NCBI GenBank assembly: GCA_030145275.1 | Contig: JAQYVV010000024.1 | Span: 1 to 45,514, forward strand | Direction: 5' to 3' | Origin: Desulfurivibrionaceae bacterium | GTDB lineage: Bacteria > Desulfobacterota > Desulfobulbia > Desulfobulbales > VMSU01 | DNA: 45,514 nucleotides | Shown here: positions 7,890 to 17,556 of the stretch, in pieces | Position numbering within the stretch: position 1 is the stretch's first letter | Layout of the letters: every line of letters starts with the position of its first letter | Made by a program: the position numbers and the translations under genes | Notes under the pieces: generated by a model | Databases searched by the model: none | Told to the model about the DNA's origin: nothing | Seen by the model: only the letters and a program-made list of their open reading frames with translations

Positions 7890-9371
7890 ATGCCTTTTTC
7901 TGGAAGAAAAATAATCTCCCGCATAAAATATAGTCTTTCCGCACAAATATTTTTTTCTATCGTGGTTGCTATGACCACTCTCATTGTTGTTTTTGATTTT
8001 CTTATTATCCAATCCCAGGAAAAAGCCATCACAAGTTTCATTGTTGAAGAAGGGGAAGCATTGTCAAAGCTTCTCGCGGATACCATAGAAATTGGACTTT
8101 ATAGTGAAAATACAGCCATAATAAAACAGTCCGCCGCACCGGTTCTTAACCAGCCTAACGTCATTGGTATTGAGATATTTGATGGTTTAGGAAAGCTACA
8201 GTTTAGCACCCTTGCTTCCTCTGGGGATAAGATATCCGGCCCGGAAAGCAGCAAAAGTAAACATCGCGCTAATGCCATTGCCTCCGTCACAGAAACTCAG
8301 GCACCGGTTTATTATCAAATGCAAAGCTCCCTTGATTTCTGGGCTCCGGTTCATATAGCGACAAATTCTTCGGGGGAGGATATTTACTTTCAAAGCCCCA
8401 CATCCGGCAAAGCAAATAATTTGCTCATAGGTTTTGTTCGTATTGTGCTAAGCAAACAAAAACTGTCTTTGGGAATTAAGCAACTTACGGGAGAAAATCT
8501 TTTCGCCTTAGGAGTCTTTCTGCTACTGAGCACGCTGGTTACATTTATTGTAGTTCGGGCTGTCACCAGGCCTCTTTCAGGTCTTGTGAGCATGGTTCGG
8601 CAGCAGCAGAGGGGCAAGACACGGATTAATGATATTGGATTCCTCACCGAGACCTATACAGAACAACTTCTCTCCCTGGAAAAAGCCTTTGAGAAAAACA
8701 AGGAGCTTAAAGAAAACCTGGAAGATACCACCCGTGAGATAATCAGGGTTCAGGAGCAGGAGAGAAGGAGAATATCCTTTGATCTGCATGACCATATAGC
8801 CCAGGATCTTTCTTCGCTGCGCATGAACTGCGAGACTTTTTTTGATGGTTGGCCGGAAGTGCCACAAAATATCCTCAGGAGAAAAGATGTCATTTCATTA
8901 AAGGTAAAAGAGTGCATCCATTCGGTTAGAAATCTATCCTATGAACTGCGACCACCAGATCTTGATGAGTTAGGTCTAACTGAAGCTTTTTATCAGTACT
9001 GCACTGAGTTTGCGGAAGAAAATGGAATAGAGCTTCACTTTCAATCCGCCGGAATAGAAAACCTCGACCTTGACAATTCCATAGAAATTAACCTATATCG
9101 AATACTGCAAGAGGCGCTTAATAATATTAAAGCCCATGCGCATGCAAAAAATCTGGCGGTGAAATTGATAGCCTCTCACCCCAACATTCTGCTCCGCATT
9201 AAAGATGATGGTAAAGGGTTTGATTGTCAAAATCGACTCAAAGAAGCTATCCTGGAGAGGCACATGGGAGTTCAGATCATGAGAGAGAGGACAACTCTCT
9301 TTAATGGCGACTTTGACATCCGCTCTCTTCCTGGCCGGGGCACAAAGGTTTTCATAAAAATTCCTTATTAG
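7890..9371 (+). CDS. Membrane sensor histidine kinase (NarL/HisKA_3 class)
   Basis: A 493-residue kinase. A first transmembrane helix at about residues 17-38 (FFSIVVAMTTLIVVFDFLII) and a second at about 205-225 (LFALGVFLLLSTLVTFIVV) frame a periplasmic sensing domain of roughly 165 residues. A HAMP segment follows (TRPLSGLVSMVRQQ), then a HisKA_3 box with the phospho-acceptor His in RRISFDLHDHIAQDLSSLRMN, and a HATPase_c domain (YRILQEALNNIKAHA, IKDDGKGFD). It should phosphorylate the regulator encoded 10 bases downstream. The binding protein just upstream suggests ligand presentation to the periplasmic domain. Confidence 0.92.
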   Translation: MPFSGRKIISRIKYSLSAQIFFSIVVAMTTLIVVFDFLIIQSQEKAITSFIVEEGEALSKLLADTIEIGLYSENTAIIKQSAAPVLNQPNVIGIEIFDGLGKLQFSTLASSGDKISGPESSKSKHRANAIASVTETQAPVYYQMQSSLDFWAPVHIATNSSGEDIYFQSPTSGKANNLLIGFVRIVLSKQKLSLGIKQLTGENLFALGVFLLLSTLVTFIVVRAVTRPLSGLVSMVRQQQRGKTRINDIGFLTETYTEQLLSLEKAFEKNKELKENLEDTTREIIRVQEQERRRISFDLHDHIAQDLSSLRMNCETFFDGWPEVPQNILRRKDVISLKVKECIHSVRNLSYELRPPDLDELGLTEAFYQYCTEFAEENGIELHFQSAGIENLDLDNSIEINLYRILQEALNNIKAHAHAKNLAVKLIASHPNILLRIKDDGKGFDCQNRLKEAILERHMGVQIMRERTTLFNGDFDIRSLPGRGTKVFIKIPY

Positions 9372-9381
9372 GGACGCAACC

Positions 9382-10059
9382 ATGCTTGAGAAAAAAAAAA
9401 GAGTACTTGTCGTTGAAGATCATCCTGTTGTCCGGGAGGGAATAAAAAATATACTTAACCGGGATGAAAACCTCAAGATTGTCAAAGAAACGGGCGATGC
9501 CGAAAAAGCGCTTGCATATGCCAAAAAACATGTCCCAGATCTTGCTCTGGTCGATATTACCTTGGCCGGCAGAATGGGGGGAATAGAATTGACTGCCGCC
9601 TTAAATCAAATTAGTCCCAAAATTCCAACTGTAATTCTGACCGTTCACACAAAGGTAGATTTCGTCGGCCAGGCCATAGATGCTGGTGCTTTGGCCTTTG
9701 TTAATAAAGAGTCAACACCGGAAGTGCTGCATGAAGCGATAAAAAGCGCATTTAAAGGAAAACACTATTTAGACAACTGTCTTTCTCCTGACATCGCTAA
9801 GAAGTTAAAAAGTTGTGCCATTGCTGACCGCAAAATAACAGACGACTCTTATGGTTCTTTGACTCCAAGAGAGCAAGAAGTCCTCAGCCTGCTTTCAGAA
9901 AGTCTTACCACAAAAGAAGTCGGCAAAAGACTTAAGATTAGTTCCAGAACAGCTGAGAACTACCGCTCCACCATCTACAAAAAACTCTCCATTAAAAACC
10001 GCATAGAACTGGTTCGTTATTGTGTCAAAGTCGGTATATCTGACCCTGACAAGTGGTAA
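9382..10059 (+). CDS. NarL/FixJ-type response regulator
   Basis: A 225-residue regulator. The N-terminal receiver starts with VLVVEDHPVVREGI, has the phospho-acceptor Asp in LALVDITLAG (near residue 53) and the conserved Lys in FVNKES. The C-terminal LuxR-type helix-turn-helix reads LTPREQEVLSLLSESLTTKEVGKRLKISSRTAENYRSTIYKKL. It is the evident partner of the kinase encoded just upstream. The target genes are not known; the neighbouring TonB receptor and the repeat-bearing geopeptide leader are candidates. A gap of about 130 bases follows before the convergent MscS gene. Confidence 0.92.
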   Translation: MLEKKKRVLVVEDHPVVREGIKNILNRDENLKIVKETGDAEKALAYAKKHVPDLALVDITLAGRMGGIELTAALNQISPKIPTVILTVHTKVDFVGQAIDAGALAFVNKESTPEVLHEAIKSAFKGKHYLDNCLSPDIAKKLKSCAIADRKITDDSYGSLTPREQEVLSLLSESLTTKEVGKRLKISSRTAENYRSTIYKKLSIKNRIELVRYCVKVGISDPDKW

Positions 10060-10192
10060 TTTAATGGGGTTATATTAAAAAAATCATTCTTGTTGTTATC
10101 TTCTTCATCATACTGGGCAGCACGGAACCCCCCCATGCAAAATCCAGGAGAAGACGTTAATTGGCATAAGCGAATATTCCCCATTTTTTCCC

Positions 10193-11266
10193 TTACGCAC
10201 CTTTCAACTTTTGAATATCATTCAAATGCACATCCATCTGCGGAAATGGGATGCTGATATTTTCTTTTTCAAACGAGTGATAAATTTGTTTGAGGAGATT
10301 GTGAGTCACCAGGCCCCTCAGGCTAGGTTCTTTAATCCAACAAAGCAGTTCAAAATCTAGTGAAGAGTTACCAAGGGCCCGAAACCTAACCCTGGCTTCC
10401 GGGCTTTTGACAACCTCAGAATTCGCACTGGCCAGCCCCATCAGAACATTCTCTACTTTTTCAATATCGCTCCCATAGGACACCCCGACTGGAATCCTTA
10501 TTCTGAACCGGGGTACGGGGGCACTCTCATTTATTATTTTCGTGTTGGCGAGAATCGCATTCGGTATTGTTATAAGCACATCATCCCTGGTTTTTATTCT
10601 AGTCGAACGCATGCCAATATCCACGACTTCACCCCGTTCTCCGCTATCTAGAACTATATAGTCACCATCCTTATAAGTTTTATCCATGAACATACTGACA
10701 CCGCCAAAAAAATTGGCCAAGGTGTCCTTAACCGCCAAGGCAACGGCAATACCAGCAATCCCGGCAGAAGCAAAGAGCGGAGTGAGATTCACATTCCAGA
10801 TCGCCAGACCCCACAAAATCCCCAAAATGATAATACTTATCCGCAAGATCTTTTTGGACAGATTGAAGATATCTACGCTAATTTTTCCACGAACTAATAA
10901 AGAAGTGAAATCATCCCACTGCAAACGAGTTAGGGCATTGTTAATAGCAAATACCCAGACAACAAGTATAAAGGTTTTGATAAAGGCAGGCAAAACAGTT
11001 TGCCAGGGCGCAGGCAGGGTTGAAAACAGCAAGGCATGCAGCAGACCGATGCAAAAGACCGTCCAATAGACTGGTCTGTGTATGCAGTCAATTATTTTAT
11101 CGTCAAAGCCCCCTGTCGTCAATTTTGCCAGACGACGCACACCGCGATCTATGACAAAATCACATGCTTTTGCCAAAACAGCATAAATAAGCACAACAAG
11201 AAGTTGCTTCACCCAAGTATTCTCTTGAAGAAATGTTAAAAATTCAGCCAGTTGAAGAGATTCCAT
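10193..11266 (-). CDS. MscS-family mechanosensitive ion channel
   Basis: A 357-residue inner-membrane protein with about five hydrophobic segments in the first 185 residues. The pore-lining helix is the Gly/Ala-rich GIAGIAVALAVKDTLANFFGGV (residues ~168-189), followed by the conserved beta-domain (YKDGDYIVLDSGERGEVVDIGMRSTRIKTRDDVLITIPNA). The alpha/beta cytoplasmic vestibule completes the protein. It opens on membrane tension to release solutes during osmotic downshock. It diverges from the YihY gene at 11445. Confidence 0.92.
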   Translation of the reverse strand: MESLQLAEFLTFLQENTWVKQLLVVLIYAVLAKACDFVIDRGVRRLAKLTTGGFDDKIIDCIHRPVYWTVFCIGLLHALLFSTLPAPWQTVLPAFIKTFILVVWVFAINNALTRLQWDDFTSLLVRGKISVDIFNLSKKILRISIIILGILWGLAIWNVNLTPLFASAGIAGIAVALAVKDTLANFFGGVSMFMDKTYKDGDYIVLDSGERGEVVDIGMRSTRIKTRDDVLITIPNAILANTKIINESAPVPRFRIRIPVGVSYGSDIEKVENVLMGLASANSEVVKSPEARVRFRALGNSSLDFELLCWIKEPSLRGLVTHNLLKQIYHSFEKENISIPFPQMDVHLNDIQKLKGA

Positions 11267-11444
11267 ACAAATTCCTTTTCTATGCAGATTATTGTCTCAC
11301 ATATCCAGCAAAAAGTGCCAGGAAATAAGAGAGCAAGGCCGTCCTGATGCTTGCTATGCTCCCATTGATATGATACTGTTTTAGTATAAACTTGCGGCAA
11401 GGTAAACAACCAACAGTTAAACTGTCTAACTTATTGAGATTAAC

Positions 11445-12821
11445 ATGTTTCTCTCCATGTCAGCAATACAATCCTGGATCTGGGCCCCAGTTCCATCTCA
11501 TCTTGGAAAATGGCAAGCGTTGCTGAAAGCAACTCCGCGTATTATCGCCATCTTCATCAGAGAATTCAAAAGAGATAATATTTCCCTGCGCTCCGGAGCT
11601 CTCACCTTTACAATTGTTCTCTCACTTGTTCCTACTTTGGCACTCGGCACAGCGGTCTTGAAGGGACTAGGTGCAGGTGACCAGATGCGGCAAGCCGCCT
11701 ATAAATTTATCGACAGCCTGGATCCCCCAGCGCTCAACAATGAGCCGACAACTTCAGTGACCCAAGACGAAAACCTGGAAGAAGCAGAAATAATAGAAAA
11801 TGCAGATAGCAATGATGCTGCTTTAACAGGGCACCTCAGGAAAGCTGCCGACCAGATATTTGACTATGTGGACCGCACCGATTTTGCCACATTGGGAGCT
11901 TTTGGCATAATTGGTCTGGTTCTTTCCGTTCTCAGCGTTTTAGGATCCATTGAGCAGTCCATGAATGTCATCTGGCAGGCCAAAAGCGGTCGCCCCTTTG
12001 GTAGAAAACTGATGGACTATCTGGCTCTGATGATTCTTCTGCCTCTCAGTGTAAATCTAGCCCTGGCAACTGAAACAACCCTGCAAAACAAGACTCTTTT
12101 CAAGATGCTTAATGACCTTCTGCCAATTGCCTGGCTCACCGGCTTTCTCTTAAAAATCCTGCCCCTGCTCCTAGTTATTGGGACATTTACCGTTCTCTAT
12201 CGTTTTTTGCCAAACACCATAGTCAGGTTCATTCCAGCCCTTGCAGGTGGCGTCTTTGGGGGAACCAGTTGGCTTTTTATCCAGTCTCTTTACCTGGAGC
12301 TGCAGATTGGCGTTGCGCGCTATAATGCGATTTACGGATCTTTTGCCACCCTGCCCCTATTCCTTCTATGGCTGTACATAGGTTGGCTTATTTTTCTTGC
12401 CGGCGCGGAAGTGGCCTTTGCCTGCCAGGTATGGCGAAGCTATTCCAGAAAAAGTCAGTCAATAAGCCCGCGGGGGAAACTCAGTTTAGCGTTCAGCATA
12501 CTTCAACAGGTCTACCAAAATTTCGATAAGGGCCGAGTTAAAAATTCCTCCGAAATTGCCGACAGACTTGAGCACCGAGTGGACGAAACCAACGGCGTCC
12601 TTTTTTCCCTCACAGAAGGCGGCCTGCTTCGGCATGTTAATGACAAAGAAAAAAGTGGCTACGTTCCGGCAGTTCCAGAAGAAAAACTTGTATTAAGCAG
12701 CATAATCGACATTATTATGGGGCCACGCCCAGAGAGGGAACACCAGCTCGCAGCAGAGACCTTTGAGACCGCACAAAAGTACACCGAAGGAAAGAATCTC
12801 CAAAGCATCGAACTGGGGTAA
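11445..12821 (+). CDS. YihY/BrkB-family inner-membrane protein
   Basis: A 458-residue protein. The N-terminal ~330 residues contain about six transmembrane helices with the family signature SLRSGALTFTIVLSLVPTLALG and the late motif YGSFATLPLFLLWLYIGWLIFLAGAEVAF. An acidic insert of about 50 residues (NEPTTSVTQDENLEEAEIIENAD) interrupts the region after helix 1. The C-terminal ~120 residues are soluble and look like a winged-helix segment. The family was once called ribonuclease BN by mistake; its real function is unsettled. A cNMP/PilZ protein follows after 52 bases. Confidence 0.9.
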   Translation: MFLSMSAIQSWIWAPVPSHLGKWQALLKATPRIIAIFIREFKRDNISLRSGALTFTIVLSLVPTLALGTAVLKGLGAGDQMRQAAYKFIDSLDPPALNNEPTTSVTQDENLEEAEIIENADSNDAALTGHLRKAADQIFDYVDRTDFATLGAFGIIGLVLSVLSVLGSIEQSMNVIWQAKSGRPFGRKLMDYLALMILLPLSVNLALATETTLQNKTLFKMLNDLLPIAWLTGFLLKILPLLLVIGTFTVLYRFLPNTIVRFIPALAGGVFGGTSWLFIQSLYLELQIGVARYNAIYGSFATLPLFLLWLYIGWLIFLAGAEVAFACQVWRSYSRKSQSISPRGKLSLAFSILQQVYQNFDKGRVKNSSEIADRLEHRVDETNGVLFSLTEGGLLRHVNDKEKSGYVPAVPEEKLVLSSIIDIIMGPRPEREHQLAAETFETAQKYTEGKNLQSIELG

Positions 12822-12873
12822 CCCGCCTCTTAAGTTAAGCAAATCGAAGAAGCATGAGTAAAGGAGCCAAAAC

Positions 12874-13884
12874 ATGGAAGACCTGCAAAAACAAGAATTG
12901 ATAATCAAAGAGTATATTGTCCAGGGAAACACAGACGCTGCAGTAAAGGGCCTCTACGACCTCATCGTTTGTTACGCAAAGGCCAAAAACTTCAATAAGG
13001 CAGAGGAACTGCGGGATCGACTGATGGACGTCAATAGTATGGCTCTTACAGAGATCGTTCAGTCAGCTGAAATTATTGAAGCAGAGAAAACTGCCTCCAT
13101 CGACAAAAAACACCAGCAGATATGGAAGGACCTTTATGAGCAGTTAAGCAAGGAAGAGGGAAATGCCTTATATCAGAGTCTAGAAAAAATTGATCTCGAC
13201 CCCGACCAGACAATTCTCTCCCAGGGTAAAACAAACGATAAACTTTTTTTCATCGATGCTGGCAACCTGAAAATTACCTTCATACAGGACAACAGGATAA
13301 CATTCGTAAAAGAGCTTGGCCCTGGAGAAACTGCAGGGCAGGACACCTTTTTCCCAATCTCTCTCTGCACAACATCAGTAACAACTGGAGGCGGAGTACA
13401 GACAATGTGCTTGCCAAGAGAAAAAATAGACATCATTTCAACAAATTTCCCTGGATTTACGGATAAGCTGGAATCATTTTGCCGAAAAAAAGAGGGCACC
13501 GCCCTCGAAGAAATATTAAAGGATAAAGAAGTTGAACGACGCCAACACAATCGTTCTAAATTTCCTGGCAAGGTAACCACCCAACTTTTAAGCAATGAAG
13601 GGAAGGCTTTAAGTTCACCTTTTGCGGGATTTGGCGATGATATTTCCAAGGGCGGACTCTCTTTTTCGATAAAATGTTCCAATAAATCAACCGCACGTAT
13701 GCTTCTGGGCAGACCTGCCCAAATCACCCTTGAGCTGAAGGTTCAAGGTGCACCAATAAGCCAGAAACACATATGCCAGATTGTCTGCGTTCAACAGCAC
13801 ATTTTCAATGAATACTCCGTCCATGTCCGATTCGGGAAAGCCCTTACAGACAAGCATTTGGTTGACATGGGCGCCCCGGCCTAA
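12874..13884 (+). CDS. Cyclic-nucleotide-binding-like plus PilZ domain protein
   Basis: A 336-residue cytosolic protein with a good ribosome site (AAAGGAG). Residues ~1-75 form a helical segment. Residues ~90-210 resemble a cNMP-binding (Crp-like) domain: ILSQGKTNDKLFFIDAGNLKITF...ELGPGETAGQDTFF. Residues ~220-335 are a PilZ domain with the c-di-GMP motif ERRQHNR (RxxxR) and DISKGGLSF (D/NxSxxG). PilZ binds c-di-GMP; whether the Crp-like part still binds a nucleotide is unclear because the phosphate-binding arginine is not evident. No DNA-binding domain is present, so it is a signal-integrating effector. It is 8 bases from the downstream tRNA nucleotidyltransferase gene. Confidence 0.85.
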   Translation: MEDLQKQELIIKEYIVQGNTDAAVKGLYDLIVCYAKAKNFNKAEELRDRLMDVNSMALTEIVQSAEIIEAEKTASIDKKHQQIWKDLYEQLSKEEGNALYQSLEKIDLDPDQTILSQGKTNDKLFFIDAGNLKITFIQDNRITFVKELGPGETAGQDTFFPISLCTTSVTTGGGVQTMCLPREKIDIISTNFPGFTDKLESFCRKKEGTALEEILKDKEVERRQHNRSKFPGKVTTQLLSNEGKALSSPFAGFGDDISKGGLSFSIKCSNKSTARMLLGRPAQITLELKVQGAPISQKHICQIVCVQQHIFNEYSVHVRFGKALTDKHLVDMGAPA

Positions 13885-13892
13885 CTTAACAG

Positions 13893-16598
13893 ATGGAAAT
13901 TATAACATCCCATCTCCATGCTGATTTTGACAGTGTGGCCTCAATGGTTGCGGCCCAGAAACTATACCCCAACGCAATCCTTGTTCTCCCTGGATCTCAA
14001 GAAAAAAATGTCCGCGACTTTTTCGACCAATCCATCCAGGTCTTTAATTTTCAGCGCCTCAAAAACATACCCCTGCAAGAAGTATCAAAGCTTATACTCG
14101 TCGACACCAAGCAAAAAAAAAGGATTGGCAAATTCTCTCAATGTCTCAAAAACAAGGGGATTGAAATCCACATATACGACCACCACCCTCCCTCACCTGA
14201 TGATATTTGCGGCGACCACTCGGTCATCATGGAGGTTGGCTCAACTACCACAATTTTCAGCAAAATTATTCAAGAAAAAAACATTGCCATTACCCCAGAG
14301 GATGCGACCCTCATGGCAATGGCGATCCATGAAGATACCGGTTCATTTACCTTTGACACCACGACTGCCGACGACCTGCAAGCGGCTGCATGGCTGATAA
14401 AGCAAGGGGCCGAGGTGAGCGCTGTCTCACAGTACATATCCCAGGAACTCAGCGCCTACGAACTTGGCATTCTTCACAAAATGATCGATTCGGCCAAAAC
14501 CTATACAATTCAAGGAGTTGATATAGTCGTGGCCAAAACCAGAGTGCCAGAATACATGGACGAGTTCGCTCTTTTGGTCAGAAAATTCATGGTTATTGAG
14601 AACTTAAACGTCATATTCGCTCTGGCAAATATGGCAGACCGCATCTACATGATTGCCCGCAGCAGGATTCCTGAAGTCAACGTCGGCCAAATAGCCCTGG
14701 AATTTGGGGGTGGCGGCCATGCCTCGGCAGCCTCTTCAACCATAAAAGACATGACTATGATCCAGGCAGAAGAGAACCTGGTTCGACAGCTGCATAAATA
14801 TGTACGCCCAGAAAACCTGGCTGCCGACCTCATGTCATCTCCCATCATTTCAGTCCCACCAGAAACAACCATTAAGCACGCCAATAATATTCTCACCAGA
14901 TACTCCATTACCGTCCTCCCCGTCCTGGAAAACAAAAAAAACACGCTCGGCCTCATCTCACGAAGGGTCACTGAAAAGGCAATTTTTCACGGCCTTGGCA
15001 ATCTTGCCGTTTCTGACTACATGAGTACCGATTTTGCTATTTTGCCTCCCACAGCAACGCTTGCTGACATCCAGGAGGTCATTATCGAAAATAGGCAGCG
15101 TTTTATCCCCGTGGTCGAAAAAGACGAAATTATTGGAGTCATAACCAGGACCGATCTCTTAAATCTTCTCATTAAGGACCCGTCCCACACCCCAAAGCCG
15201 AGGATAACAGATTCTCAGCCATCCATTGAGCGCAACCGCAACATGACCAACCTGTTGGTAACCTCTTTGTCCGTGGAGATGATCTCCCTCCTGCAAAAAA
15301 TTGGCGAGACCGCCCAGGAACATAACTATTCAGCTTTTGCCGTGGGTGGTTTTGTGCGGGATCTCATCCGACATAGACAAAATTTAGATCTGGATATCGT
15401 CATTGAAGGGGATGGGGTTGATTTCGCCAAGAAACTAGGCAAAAAGCTCAAAGCACAGGTGCGGGCCCATGAAAAATTCAACACTGCGGTACTGAAACTG
15501 CCGGACGGGTTCAAGATTGATATAGCCACTGCCCGGCTCGAATACTACGAATACCCCGCCGCCATGCCCACGGTGGAACTAAGTTCCATTAAGCTTGACC
15601 TTTATCGCCGCGACTTCACGATCAACGCACTGGCCATTCACCTCAATCCTGACCGCTTTGGCATTCTTGTTGATTTCTTTAACTGTCAAAATGACATTAG
15701 GGATAGACAAATCAGGGTGTTGCACAACCTGAGCTTTGTGGAAGACCCAACCCGAATTTTCAGGGCCGTCCGACTGGAGCAGAGATTAGGATTTCAACTC
15801 GGTAAACTGACCGAAAAATTGATAAAAAATGCAGTCAGAATGAATACGTTCAACCGATTTTCTGGAAGACGTTTTTTCACAGAACTTCGTATCATTCTTT
15901 CGGAGGAGAATCCTCTTCCCGCAATTTACCGGATGAACCACTTCCAGTTACTCAATTTTCTCCACCCGGCAATAAAACTTGACCCGAGGCTGAAAAACAT
16001 CCTCAAAGAGACGCATCGAAGTCAGGCCTGGTATCGTCTTCTCTACCTTGACGAACCTTGTCAGCAATGGCTCGTCTTCCTGCTTGCCTTACTCGCCAAA
16101 GTATCAACCAAACAGACCTTAATTTTTTGCCAGAAGTTCGAAGTGCCCGAGCGGCACTTACAATTCATCATTAAAGAAAAGGTCGCCTGCAGTAGAATTA
16201 CCAAAGTTTTTTCCCATCGTCTCATTGACACGGATTACCTCAGTGAAGAAAATTTATCATTAAGGAAACTTACAGCCAAGAAGCAATCAAAAAGCCAAGG
16301 CCCTCCCATGCGCCCCAGTGAAATATACTGGTTACTACAAGGCTTAAGTCATGAAGGGCTTATATATCTGATGGGCATAACGGCGAGTAAATCCGGCAAA
16401 AAGGCGATCTCTCTTTACGTAACCAAATTCCGCCATATTAAAACCCTCACAAAAGGAAACGACCTGAAAAAAATGGGATACCAAGCAGGGCCTCTTTTCG
16501 GTACCATCTTGAACCACCTTCTGGAAGCGCGACTTGACGGACTTGTCAAAACCAAGAAGGAAGAGAGAACCTTTATCAAAAAAAATTACCCCCGCTAG
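13893..16598 (+). CDS. DHH-CBS-tRNA nucleotidyltransferase (CCA/A-adding) fusion
   Basis: A 901-residue multidomain protein. Residues ~1-310 are a DHH/DHHA1 phosphoesterase (HLHADFDSVAS, YDHHPPSPDD, and GGGGHASAA near 276). Two CBS domains follow (~310-430). From ~455 a class II nucleotidyltransferase head begins: FAVGGFVRDLIRHRQNLDLDIVIEGDGVDFA, then RRDFTINALAI and IRVLHNLSFVEDPTRIFRAVRLEQR. It should complete the 3' CCA end, or only its terminal A, of tRNAs. This fusion is known from deltaproteobacteria and Aquificae; the DHH part may act on small oligonucleotides or nucleotides. In bacteria with two such enzymes one adds CC and one A; only one is visible here. Confidence 0.92.
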   Translation: MEIITSHLHADFDSVASMVAAQKLYPNAILVLPGSQEKNVRDFFDQSIQVFNFQRLKNIPLQEVSKLILVDTKQKKRIGKFSQCLKNKGIEIHIYDHHPPSPDDICGDHSVIMEVGSTTTIFSKIIQEKNIAITPEDATLMAMAIHEDTGSFTFDTTTADDLQAAAWLIKQGAEVSAVSQYISQELSAYELGILHKMIDSAKTYTIQGVDIVVAKTRVPEYMDEFALLVRKFMVIENLNVIFALANMADRIYMIARSRIPEVNVGQIALEFGGGGHASAASSTIKDMTMIQAEENLVRQLHKYVRPENLAADLMSSPIISVPPETTIKHANNILTRYSITVLPVLENKKNTLGLISRRVTEKAIFHGLGNLAVSDYMSTDFAILPPTATLADIQEVIIENRQRFIPVVEKDEIIGVITRTDLLNLLIKDPSHTPKPRITDSQPSIERNRNMTNLLVTSLSVEMISLLQKIGETAQEHNYSAFAVGGFVRDLIRHRQNLDLDIVIEGDGVDFAKKLGKKLKAQVRAHEKFNTAVLKLPDGFKIDIATARLEYYEYPAAMPTVELSSIKLDLYRRDFTINALAIHLNPDRFGILVDFFNCQNDIRDRQIRVLHNLSFVEDPTRIFRAVRLEQRLGFQLGKLTEKLIKNAVRMNTFNRFSGRRFFTELRIILSEENPLPAIYRMNHFQLLNFLHPAIKLDPRLKNILKETHRSQAWYRLLYLDEPCQQWLVFLLALLAKVSTKQTLIFCQKFEVPERHLQFIIKEKVACSRITKVFSHRLIDTDYLSEENLSLRKLTAKKQSKSQGPPMRPSEIYWLLQGLSHEGLIYLMGITASKSGKKAISLYVTKFRHIKTLTKGNDLKKMGYQAGPLFGTILNHLLEARLDGLVKTKKEERTFIKKNYPR

Positions 16599-16676
16599 CA
16601 TATTATGATATCCTGCTTATCTTCTGTTCACTGAACAGGTCAACACCATTAACTTAATCCGGATAAACCGGAAATA

Positions 16677-16766
16677 AGTACCTTAACAGTAGATGCAACA
16701 CCTTTAAATGAATCTAATGTTTTCATTTCTTGCCATAAAAAACACGAAAATAAATTATAAGGTACT
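16677..16766. repeat. Inverted repeat AAGTACCTT ... AAGGTACT
   Basis: AAGTACCTTAA at 16677 is mirrored by TTATAAGGTACT ending at 16766, with about 70 AT-rich bases between. A second element with the same ends lies at 40824-40877. Confidence 0.5.
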
Positions 16767-16803
16767 AAACAATAATTTCATCCACCACGATACCCTATAA
16801 ACC

Positions 16804-17427
16804 ATGGACCTCAATAATTTTATCCAACAGTTTGTCATCCTTGCGCCGCCCTTTCTTTTTGCCCTGACAATCCATGAATTTTCCCACGGATATATCGCCC
16901 GACTTTTAGGAGATCCAACCGCCGAAAATCTTGGAAGACTGACTTTAAATCCATTGAAGCATATTGATCCCATGGGGGCCATCTGCTTTTTCCTGATTAA
17001 AATTGGTTGGGCAAAACCGATTCCTGTTGATCCTCGTTATTTCAAAAATCCTCAAAAAGATATGCTCTGGGTCTCTCTGGCTGGCCCTGCCTCAAATCTC
17101 TTTTTAGCCATAGCCAGCGCCATATTGATCAAATTACTATTGATCTTTATGCACCTCCTGCCCCAGACAGTCATGTTGCCACTTATTCAAATGGTTGGCG
17201 CCAGTATCTGGATTAATATCATGCTCGCCGTCTTTAACCTTGTACCAATCCCTCCACTTGACGGCAGCAAAATACTCATGGGCCTCCTACCCAGGCAAAT
17301 GGCCATTTCCTTTTCCCGCCTTGAACCATACGGTTTTATTATTATTTTGATCTTATTTTACACAGGCATCCTGCCAAAAATAATCTTTCCTATTATTAAA
17401 TTTACCCAGAATATTATGGTTCAATAA
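16804..17427 (+). CDS. Site-2-protease-like M50 family metalloprotease
   Basis: A 207-residue integral membrane protein. The zinc motif HEFSH (HExxH, in FALTIHEFSHGYIARLLGDPTAE) is at residues ~22-26, and the third-ligand motif NLVPIPPLDG lies near residue 145, in the order usual for the short M50B group (YwhC-like). About five to six transmembrane helices, no PDZ domain. These enzymes cut membrane-embedded substrates; the substrate here is unknown. A palindromic GTAA element starts three bases after the stop. Confidence 0.9.
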   Translation: MDLNNFIQQFVILAPPFLFALTIHEFSHGYIARLLGDPTAENLGRLTLNPLKHIDPMGAICFFLIKIGWAKPIPVDPRYFKNPQKDMLWVSLAGPASNLFLAIASAILIKLLLIFMHLLPQTVMLPLIQMVGASIWINIMLAVFNLVPIPPLDGSKILMGLLPRQMAISFSRLEPYGFIIILILFYTGILPKIIFPIIKFTQNIMVQ

Positions 17428-17429
17428 AT

Positions 17430-17536
17430 GTAAATTTATTCGGCTTGATGTTAAAAACAGCTTAAACCACAGAACTGTAACTGTTTGACAGCGCTTCAGC
17501 TGATCGCGCTCAGCTGGAGTGCTGCCGAATATTTAC
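17430..17536. repeat. GTAA palindromic element, composite form
   Basis: The left end GTAAATTTATTCGGC and right end GCCGAATATTTAC are inverted. From 17477 an inner hairpin begins, GTAACTGTTTGACAGC, whose arm GCGCTTCAGCTGA pairs with TCAGCTGGAGTGC. The 47 bases between the outer and inner left ends align with the corresponding 45 bases of the elements at 25490 and 38937. Confidence 0.7.
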
Positions 17537-17556
17537 CAATGAATTAGGAAAACTCT

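Noticed and set aside
10060..10160. Signal-peptide-like frame after the response regulator (KKIILVVIFFIILGSTEPPHA)
   Set aside because: No ATG, GTG or TTG in frame after the regulator stop; likely chance or a remnant.
13173..13727. 184-codon minus-strand frame inside the PilZ gene
   Set aside because: Antisense shadow; no ribosome site or motifs.
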